NCBI GenBank assembly: GCA_015057165.1
Contig: SVEY01000005.1
Coordinates: forward strand, 54,321 to 118,320
From: Lachnospiraceae bacterium
GTDB taxonomy: Bacteria > Bacillota > Clostridia > Lachnospirales > Lachnospiraceae
Length of the DNA stretch: 64,000 bases
Direction of reading: 5' to 3'
In this document: in pieces, positions 58,784 to 64,000 of the stretch
How positions within the stretch are numbered: the first letter of the stretch is position 1
Layout: each line of letters opens with the position of its first letter
Notes under the pieces: generated by a model
The model's database searches: none
Told to the model about the DNA's origin: nothing
The model's input: the letters and a program-made list of their open reading frames with translations, nothing else
Made by a program: the position numbers and the translations under genes

Positions 58784-60880
58784 ATGAGTAATGCTACGAA
58801 GAATAATTCTGAAAATGTGTTGAATAAATTAGAAAAACTAAAAATAGTAAAGATTATAAGAGATGCACTCGTTAATATTATTCCAGTGCTGATAATTGGT
58901 GCCTTTGCACTAATAATTAAGTCATTTCCTGTAGGAGCATATCAAAGTTTTATTGAGACTTTCGCAGGAGGTTTTATATATAAGCTGGCTGAGGCTATTT
59001 ATAGTGCTACATTTGGGGTGCTTTCTGTCTATATGACATATTCTATTACTATTTCTTATATGCGACTTAATGAAGACTATGAAGCTAGTAGTGGAGGGGC
59101 ATGTATTGCAACTCTTGTGTCATTTTTTATTCTGTCAGGTGTCTATCTTGAAGACTTTAGTATAGATTGCCTCGGGGCTAAGTCTATGTTTCTAGCAATT
59201 ATAACTGGACTTGTTGCTACATGGTTATATTGTAAATTAGATAGATTCTTTAGACAACGTAGACTAAAGGCTTATTCTGCAGGGGCTGATAGAATATTTA
59301 ATAGAATGCTGCAGACAATACTACCAATAGTAATTGTTACATCATTATTTGGTTTGATTAATACAATTATTATTCTTATTGCAAATGAGAATTCAGCACG
59401 AGAGCTGCTTGCTTCAATTGCTAATAGCATGTTTTCTTTTGGTGATGTGGGATTCTTTAAGGGATTCTTATTCGTGCTTTTATCTTCAGTACTTTGGTTC
59501 TTCGGAATTCATGGTAGCGATACTTTAGAGGGTGTGATGCAGACGTATTTTTCACCAGGAGTATTGGAGAACCAAGCTTCAGTTATGGCAGGTGAAGCTC
59601 CTACTAATATTTTGACAAAAGAATTCTTTGACTGTTTTGTGCTTATTGGAGGTTGTGGAACAACTATAAGTCTATTACTTGCAATAATTATATTCTCAAA
59701 GAATTCATCTAGAAGAAATATGGGGTATACTGCCGCAGTTCCAATGATTTTCAATATAAATGAATTGATGGTATTTGGACTCCCTATTATATTCAATCCT
59801 ATTATGTTAATTCCATTTCTAGCAACTCCACTTGTATGCTATTCCCTGTCTTATGCATCTATTGCAACCGGAATAGTACCTATGATAACTAATGAGGTGG
59901 AGTGGACCACACCTATTATATTAGGTGGATATACGGCAACAGGATCTGTTAATGGCGCAATACTACAGGTTGTCAATGTTATAGTTGGTGTCTTGATTTA
60001 CGCGCCTTTTGTACGAATACTCGATAAGTATTCTGCCAAGGAAATGCAGGATGGATTTAGTGATTTTATGTCATATTACCTGGATAATGAGCAAGACCTG
60101 GCTAGTATAAAGATGACTGAGCTTAATAATGTATACGGTGAGATGGCAAGAGAGATATCTTCCGATCTTAAGAATAGTCTTGCAAAACTAGTTATACTTT
60201 ATTATCAACCACAATATAGCTATGACGGAACATGCATTGGGGCAGAAGCGCTTCTACGTTGTCCTCATCCTGCCTATGGTATACTTTATCCACCACTTGT
60301 AATCAAACTTGCACAAGAAGGGGGATATCTAATTGAATTAGAGAGAATGGTATTTGTAAAAGCTATGGAAGAGCATCCTATGTTCATACAGAAATATGGA
60401 AAAGATGCGAAATTGTCAATTAATGTAACTGCAACTACTGTGCTTTCGCCAGAGTATCTTCATTTCCTTAAGGAGTATAATGATATAGAACCATTTGCTG
60501 GTAGGAATATATGCCTTGAGATTACAGAACAGGAAACTCTCACCCTTAATGATGATACTATTAAAGCACTTAAATCAATTAAAGAGATGGGAGTACTTCT
60601 TGCAATTGATGATTTTTCCATGGGACAGACATCTATCAATTACCTTAAGAATAATTTGTTCGACGTGATTAAGCTAGATGGTTCCCTTGTAAAGGGACTT
60701 CTTGAGGAAGAGAACTGTCGAGAGATTATTTCTTCTATAACCCAACTTGCAGATGCATTGTCTCTATCTGTTCTTGCTGAATATGTTGAGACAGAAGAGC
60801 ATAGAGAAGAACTTCATGATATTGGATGTGATTGTTATCAAGGGTATCTTTATTCTAAAGCAGAACCTCTTGAGAAATAA
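58784..60880 (+). CDS. PTS EIIC-like membrane domain fused to EAL phosphodiesterase
   Basis: The 698-residue protein joins an N-terminal sugar-PTS EIIC-like domain (about 1-420, roughly ten membrane helices; FFGIHGSDTLEGV near residue 243, FNINELMVFGLPIIFNPIML near 324) to a C-terminal EAL domain (about 455-695). The EAL part keeps active-site residues: GAEALLR near 487, the Asn in NVTAT, LEITEQET near 579, AIDDFS near 606, IKLDGSLV near 630 and the final GYLYSKAEPLE. The catalytic DDFG is DDFS here. No EIIA or EIIB genes are near. A sugar-sensing cyclic di-GMP phosphodiesterase is the likely role. Confidence 0.88.
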   Translation: MSNATKNNSENVLNKLEKLKIVKIIRDALVNIIPVLIIGAFALIIKSFPVGAYQSFIETFAGGFIYKLAEAIYSATFGVLSVYMTYSITISYMRLNEDYEASSGGACIATLVSFFILSGVYLEDFSIDCLGAKSMFLAIITGLVATWLYCKLDRFFRQRRLKAYSAGADRIFNRMLQTILPIVIVTSLFGLINTIIILIANENSARELLASIANSMFSFGDVGFFKGFLFVLLSSVLWFFGIHGSDTLEGVMQTYFSPGVLENQASVMAGEAPTNILTKEFFDCFVLIGGCGTTISLLLAIIIFSKNSSRRNMGYTAAVPMIFNINELMVFGLPIIFNPIMLIPFLATPLVCYSLSYASIATGIVPMITNEVEWTTPIILGGYTATGSVNGAILQVVNVIVGVLIYAPFVRILDKYSAKEMQDGFSDFMSYYLDNEQDLASIKMTELNNVYGEMAREISSDLKNSLAKLVILYYQPQYSYDGTCIGAEALLRCPHPAYGILYPPLVIKLAQEGGYLIELERMVFVKAMEEHPMFIQKYGKDAKLSINVTATTVLSPEYLHFLKEYNDIEPFAGRNICLEITEQETLTLNDDTIKALKSIKEMGVLLAIDDFSMGQTSINYLKNNLFDVIKLDGSLVKGLLEEENCREIISSITQLADALSLSVLAEYVETEEHREELHDIGCDCYQGYLYSKAEPLEK

Positions 60881-60883
60881 AAT

Positions 60884-60913
60884 AAGCTGTGTACCATTAT
60901 TGGTACACAGCTT
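60884..60913. terminator. Bidirectional terminator between convergent genes
   Basis: AAGCTGTGTACCA (60884-60896) pairs perfectly with TGGTACACAGCTT (60901-60913). T-rich sequence follows on the + strand, and A-rich sequence precedes it, so it can stop transcription from both sides. Confidence 0.88.
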
Positions 60914-60921
60914 TCTCTTTC

Positions 60922-61467
60922 TTACAACATAGCCTCTACTTCTTTTCTTAATTCCTTCATATCATATGTTGGCTCAAATCTCTTAACAACATTTCCATCT
61001 CTGTCAACTAAGAACTTGGTGAAGTTCCATTTGATATAAGCTTTGTCTCCGTATTTCTTGTTGTTCTTACTTGCAATTTTGTCAAATGCTTTATTCTTAA
61101 GACCTTTGCCGAATCCCTCAAATGGTTTCTCTGTTGCAAGATATGCAAATAATGGATCTGCTGTATCGCCGTTTACATCAATCTTAGTGAATTGTGGAAA
61201 TTCTGTTCCAAACTTAAGTGTACAGAATTCATGAATTTCATCGTCATTACCAGGTGCCTGATTAGCAAATTGGTTACATGGGAAATCAAGAATTTCAAAC
61301 CCTTTGTCTCTAAAATCTTTATACATTTCTTCAAGTGGATCATAGTGAGGTGTGAATCCACAACCTGTTGCAGTATTAACAATTAATAGTACTTTTCCTT
61401 CGTAATCTTTAAGACTTACGTCTTCGCCTTTTCTGTCTTTTACTGTGAAATCATATACATTAGCCAT
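60922..61467 (-). CDS. Glutathione peroxidase-family thiol peroxidase
   Basis: The 181-residue protein reduces peroxides with a Cys active site rather than selenocysteine. The catalytic motifs are NTATGCGFTPHYDPLEEMY (peroxidatic Cys near residue 36), FPCNQFANQAPG near 64 and KWNFTKFLVDRDG near 145, forming the Cys-Gln-Trp-Asn set. In anaerobes such proteins usually depend on thioredoxin; that is family knowledge. It lies 20 bases downstream of ohrR on the same strand. Confidence 0.95.
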   Translation of the reverse strand: MANVYDFTVKDRKGEDVSLKDYEGKVLLIVNTATGCGFTPHYDPLEEMYKDFRDKGFEILDFPCNQFANQAPGNDDEIHEFCTLKFGTEFPQFTKIDVNGDTADPLFAYLATEKPFEGFGKGLKNKAFDKIASKNNKKYGDKAYIKWNFTKFLVDRDGNVVKRFEPTYDMKELRKEVEAML

Positions 61468-61487
61468 CTCAAAATCCTCCTTTTAAT

Positions 61488-61943
61488 TTAATTACTATTT
61501 GTCTCCATGTACGTAAGTGCTTTGTATGTCAATTTGTAAAGTGTCTTAAACTCATCCATTGTAAGACCGGTACACTTAGCAATAGATGGTGGGATGTCTA
61601 CTGCCTTTTCTTTGAGTTTTCTTCCTTCTTCTGTGATTTGAAGTAAGAGCAGTCGTTCATCTTCCTTCATTCTGTGTCTTGTAAGATAATTAGAATTCTC
61701 TAATCTCTTAAGAACTGGTGTAAGTGTTCCGTAGTCAAGATGAGTTAATCTAGCAAGTTCTCTAGAAGAAATTGATTCCTTCTCCCACATAACCATCATC
61801 ACAATGTATTGTGTATAGGTTAGCCCTAATTGCTTAAGGTAAGGAGAGTATTGTCTAACTAATTCCTTAGAGCATGCGTACAATGGAAAACAAACCTGAT
61901 TATTAAGTTTTAAACAATCATAAGCATTTCCCTGAACACTCAT
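61488..61943 (-). CDS. ohrR: OhrR-type MarR family peroxide sensor
   Basis: This 151-residue MarR regulator has the redox-active Cys of OhrR in LNNQVCFPLYACSKEL near residue 13. The winged helix follows (SISSRELARLTHLDYGTLTPVLKRLENSNYL split here as SRELARLTHLDYGTLTPVLK and RLENSNYLTRHRMKEDERLL). It would repress the peroxidase operon until oxidised by organic hydroperoxide. A GAGG site precedes ATG 61943. The operator and promoter lie just upstream. Confidence 0.9.
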   Translation of the reverse strand: MSVQGNAYDCLKLNNQVCFPLYACSKELVRQYSPYLKQLGLTYTQYIVMMVMWEKESISSRELARLTHLDYGTLTPVLKRLENSNYLTRHRMKEDERLLLLQITEEGRKLKEKAVDIPPSIAKCTGLTMDEFKTLYKLTYKALTYMETNSN

Positions 61944-61966
61944 ATAGACCTCGTTTACTTTTGCAC

Positions 61967-62014
61967 TAATTACTTTTACACAAGTAATTATATACCATTA
62001 ATTTTTTTTGTCAA
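61967..62014 (-). promoter_or_regulatory. ohrR-gpx promoter with OhrR operator
   Basis: On the minus strand, TTGACA (62009-62014) and TATAAT (61987-61992) have a 16-base spacer. The 9-bp inverted repeat TAATTACTT / AAGTAATTA (61967-61990) overlaps the -10 box and the start point. Confidence 0.82.
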
Positions 62015-62077
62015 TAGGAAATGTTAAATTTGTTATAATAATAAAACAATATTTGACAGAAGAACTTTATTCAATTA

Positions 62078-62086
62078 TGTTATAAT
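62078..62086 (+). promoter_or_regulatory. Promoter of the glutaredoxin gene
   Basis: An extended -10, TG-T-TATAAT, lies at 62078-62086. TTGACA at 62053-62058 is 22 bases upstream, too far for normal spacing. Confidence 0.6.
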
Positions 62087-62120
62087 TCATTATAAGAATA
62101 TTCATAAGGAGGTAATTATT

Positions 62121-62351
62121 ATGAAACTTGAATTATACATGTTCGATACATGTCCATATTGTCGTAAGGTTATAAATGAGATACAGATGAGTGGAAGAAA
62201 AGATATTGAATTTCATGATATTAGAAAGAATGAGGATGATAGAAAGCGTCTAATAGAAGTAGGTGGCAAAGAGCAGGTTCCTTGTCTATTTATTGATGGA
62301 AAGCCAATGTATGAAAGCGATGACATAATTGCCTGGTTAAGAGCCAATTAG
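62121..62351 (+). CDS. Glutaredoxin
   Basis: This 76-residue glutaredoxin has the CPYC redox motif near residue 12 (YMFDTCPYCRKVINEI), the cis-proline segment EQVPCLFIDGKPMYES near 53 and the C-terminal helix DDIIAWL. AAGGAGG precedes the ATG. Lachnospiraceae generally lack glutathione, so the physiological reductant is uncertain. Confidence 0.93.
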   Translation: MKLELYMFDTCPYCRKVINEIQMSGRKDIEFHDIRKNEDDRKRLIEVGGKEQVPCLFIDGKPMYESDDIIAWLRAN

Positions 62352-62389
62352 TGATGTGTCATTAAGACACTATTATATGGAGGAAAACT

Positions 62390-62602
62390 GTGAAAGATAA
62401 GAAAGTAAAAAGCATATTAATTCTAATACTGGCACTTGTAGTAACCATTGTTGCTGCTGTGTTAATCATGAAAATTATATCAGGTATGTATGGAATCTAT
62501 ACCACAATATGCGTAATTGTTGCATTAATAATTGGAGTGGCAATAGGAATAGTTATTGGATATGTTATTGGAAGAATAAGGGGGCAAAAGAGGGATGAGT
62601 GA
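62390..62602 (+). CDS. Small two-helix membrane protein, function unknown
   Basis: The 70-residue protein has two membrane helices (ILILILALVVTIVAAVLIM and YTTICVIVALIIGVAIGIVI) and basic ends. The second helix has small-residue spacing (GVAIGIVIGYVIG) like glycine zippers. The start is GTG 62390 with GGAGGA upstream. I do not recognise the family. It follows the glutaredoxin gene by 38 bases, which contain a short GTGTC/GACAC hairpin. Confidence 0.6.
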   Translation: MKDKKVKSILILILALVVTIVAAVLIMKIISGMYGIYTTICVIVALIIGVAIGIVIGYVIGRIRGQKRDE

Positions 62603-62645
62603 TAATATTGATGCATGATATATTCACTTAAAAAAACAAATATAT

Positions 62646-62664
62646 ATAAAATGTCGCATTTTAT
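62646..62664. repeat. Perfect 8-bp hairpin before the Nif11-like gene
   Basis: ATAAAATG pairs with CATTTTAT around the loop TCG. The surrounding 155-base gap is very AT-rich and includes TATAAT at 62701-62706, a possible -10 with no clear -35. Confidence 0.6.
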
Positions 62665-62757
62665 GATTTAATTGTGTATATATATGTGAAAGATAAATTT
62701 TATAATAATTTATTTTTTAAAATATTATAGAATATTCGATAGAAGGGGGTAATTATT

Positions 62758-63051
62758 ATGAGAAAAGAATTATTAAAGGGTTTAACAGATGAGCAAATTA
62801 AGAAGGTTGAAGCTTGCAAGAGTGCAGATGAAATCATAAATCTTGCTAAGGCAGAAGGTGTTGAACTTACTGAAGAACAGTTAGAAGCAGTATCTGGTGG
62901 TGGATGCTTTAGAAAATCAAAGGTAAAATGTCCTAATTGTGGTGCTGATTATCTTAGCTGTATGAAAGAAAAAGTATGGACAGATGATAGAACTAATGGA
63001 TCTATTATTCAATACAGATGCTTATGTTGCGATTATGTATGGAAACAATAA
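62758..63051 (+). CDS. Nif11-like leader protein with Cys-rich zinc-ribbon-like tail
   Basis: The 97-residue protein has a Nif11-type N-terminal part (LLKGLTDEQIKKVEACKSAD, then LAKAEGVELTEEQLEAVSGG) ending in a double-glycine motif, the form that precedes cleavage in secreted or modified peptides. The tail after GG has seven cysteines, with CPNCGAD and CLCCDYVW resembling a zinc ribbon. In known systems this leader directs modification to lanthipeptide or similar products; no modification enzyme or transporter lies in the window. AGAAGGGGG precedes ATG 62758. The product type is uncertain. Confidence 0.72.
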   Translation: MRKELLKGLTDEQIKKVEACKSADEIINLAKAEGVELTEEQLEAVSGGGCFRKSKVKCPNCGADYLSCMKEKVWTDDRTNGSIIQYRCLCCDYVWKQ

Positions 63052-63083
63052 TATTACATATAATGTGATATGAGGTATATATT

Positions 63084-63155
63084 ATGAGAGAAGAATTATT
63101 GAAGGGTTTAACAGAAGAGCAATTAGAAGCAAGAAATATGGCTCCATGGGACTAG
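63084..63155 (+). CDS. Tiny Nif11-leader-like reading frame (23 residues)
   Basis: This frame begins MREELLKGLTEEQLEA and ends with RNMAPWD. Its first half repeats the N-terminus of the neighbouring Nif11-like leader but is spliced to a different tail. A GAGG site lies 9 bases before the ATG. It may be a remnant from deletion inside a second copy, or a real short peptide. It is too short for confident gene calling. Confidence 0.4.
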   Translation: MREELLKGLTEEQLEARNMAPWD

Positions 63156-63206
63156 TATTCTTGAAAAATCAATAGATATTTAATATAATATCTTATATGA
63201 CTAATT

Positions 63207-63237
63207 AATATGCGCCTATATAAGGCGCATATTTTAA
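63207..63237 (+). terminator. Terminator after the Nif11-like genes
   Basis: AATATGCGCC (63207-63216) pairs perfectly with GGCGCATATT (63224-63233), followed by a short T run. Confidence 0.75.
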
Positions 63238-63245
63238 GGACGGTG

Positions 63246-63263
63246 GGTTAGGCTTGGCTAACC
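63246..63263. promoter_or_regulatory. DtxR-family operator before the ZIP gene
   Basis: GGTTAGGCTTGGCTAACC is a palindrome with the same arms and spacing as the boxes upstream of feoA, suggesting regulation by the same metal-dependent repressor. Confidence 0.75.
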
Positions 63264-63325
63264 ATGCGTTATAAGGTTCCGTTCCATCTCATTAACATCA
63301 TTGTATTTATCTAAGGGGAATGAAA

Positions 63326-64000
63326 ATGCAGATATTGCAAACAGTAATAATAGGTCTATTAATTCCATTTGCAGGAACAGCACTTGGAGCAGCATGTGTA
63401 TTTTTTCTGCGAAAAGATTTAAATAATCATGTCCAAAGAGCTCTAACGGGTTTTGCGGCAGGTGTTATGGTTGCTGCATCTATATGGAGTCTTATAGTTC
63501 CAGCAATTGAGCAATCGGAAGACAAAGGAAGACTTGCGTTCTTACCCGCATTTATCGGGTTTTGGTTAGGAATTCTATTTTTGCTTGTCCTAGATCATGT
63601 GGTGCCACATTTGCATAGAAGAATCAATCAGGTTGAGGGTCCTAAGAGCCATCTTACAAGAACTGCTATGATGGTCCTTGCTGTAACTCTTCATAATATT
63701 CCTGAAGGCATGGCAGTAGGTGTTGTATATGCAGGGCTTGTTAGCGGTTCAAGTGGCATCACTGCAGGTGGAGCCCTTGCACTTGCCATTGGTATAGCAA
63801 TTCAGAATTTTCCAGAAGGAGCAATTATATCTATGCCCTTATATGCAGAGGGGAGAAGCAAACCCAAATCATTCTGGCTTGGGATGATGTCAGGAGCAGT
63901 TGAGCCTGTTTTTGGTGGATTAACTATTCTAATTGCAGGAGTTGTTGTTCCCGCGATGCCATATCTTCTCTCATTTGCAGCAGGAGCAATGATCTATGTT
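63326..64000 (+). CDS. ZIP-family metal transporter, 3' end outside the window
   Basis: The visible 225 residues form a ZIP/ZupT-type permease that imports a divalent metal such as zinc, iron or manganese. The metal-site motifs HNIPEGMAVG near residue 132 and QNFPEGAIIS near 162 are present, with several hydrophobic helices and a His-containing segment (LDHVVPHLHRRI near 89). ATG 63326 was chosen because AAGGGG at 63313-63318 is correctly spaced; ATG 63320 is too close. The frame is open to the window edge. Confidence 0.92.
   Translation, partial: MQILQTVIIGLLIPFAGTALGAACVFFLRKDLNNHVQRALTGFAAGVMVAASIWSLIVPAIEQSEDKGRLAFLPAFIGFWLGILFLLVLDHVVPHLHRRINQVEGPKSHLTRTAMMVLAVTLHNIPEGMAVGVVYAGLVSGSSGITAGGALALAIGIAIQNFPEGAIISMPLYAEGRSKPKSFWLGMMSGAVEPVFGGLTILIAGVVVPAMPYLLSFAAGAMIYV

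Overview
The window looks like chromosome from a low-GC Gram-positive anaerobe of the Clostridia, most likely a member of the Lachnospiraceae. The reasons are the AT-rich sequence with strong AGGAGG-type ribosome sites, the rpoD-trmK-nif3 order, a meso-DAP type MurE (DNPR motif), type IV pilus genes without an outer-membrane secretin, a FeoA-FeoA-FeoB set followed by a small Cys-rich membrane protein, an EIIC-EAL fusion and a Nif11-like peptide. The genus is an inference; no rRNA is present. I saw no tRNA, rRNA, complete insertion sequence or CRISPR array.

Layout. 1-4811: housekeeping operon (primary sigma factor, tRNA methyltransferase TrmK, NIF3-like metalloprotein, nucleoside kinase). 4888-5251: RNase P RNA with its own promoter. 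5323-22603: a type IV pilus locus (PilB, PilT, PilC, major pilin, a pilin-like protein without Glu5, prepilin peptidase, a PilM-PilN fusion, a PilO-like protein with a Ser/Asn linker, and four minor pilins including an 824-residue PilX-like protein). It is interrupted at 9.5-12.2 kb by small accessory genes (YgiT-type zinc finger, MNT and HEPN proteins, antitoxin-like protein, JAB/RadC-like protein) and a truncated duplicate of the pilin 5' end. 22868-32980: two tandem giant paralogues (1627 and 1661 residues), each with its own terminator. They appear to contain three repeated modules resembling the ThuA/GATase1-like fold. I consider these the most interesting proteins here.

33220-50548 is core metabolism and translation: pyrB-pyrI, murE, priA, def-fmt-rsmB-rlmN, PP2C phosphatase and PASTA kinase, rsgA, rpe and thiamine pyrophosphokinase. 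It ends with a degenerate sensor kinase, a CDF metal exporter and a DtxR/MntR-type regulator. 50799-53942 is the Feo iron-uptake operon behind a promoter with four GTTAG-CTAAC palindromes. The same palindrome recurs before the ZIP transporter that runs off the right edge. 54107-54716 is a HigBA toxin-antitoxin pair. 54731-58598 is an iron-sulfur and sulfur-assimilation group (IscR, cysteine desulfurase, IscU, O-acetylhomoserine sulfhydrylase) that shares an ACCTA-TAGGT palindrome. 58784-60880 is an EIIC-EAL fusion, 60922-61943 a peroxide-response pair (OhrR, glutathione peroxidase), then a glutaredoxin, a small membrane protein, a Nif11-leader protein with a Cys-rich tail, and the partial ZIP gene.

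The gaps of the pilus region are unusually rich in hairpins. These include GCGAAGC mini-hairpins after pilC, a 650-base hairpin field after the major pilin, and a roughly 450-base inverted-repeat structure with 32-base repeats between pilD and pilM. Domain assignments rest on motif recognition only; no searches were run.
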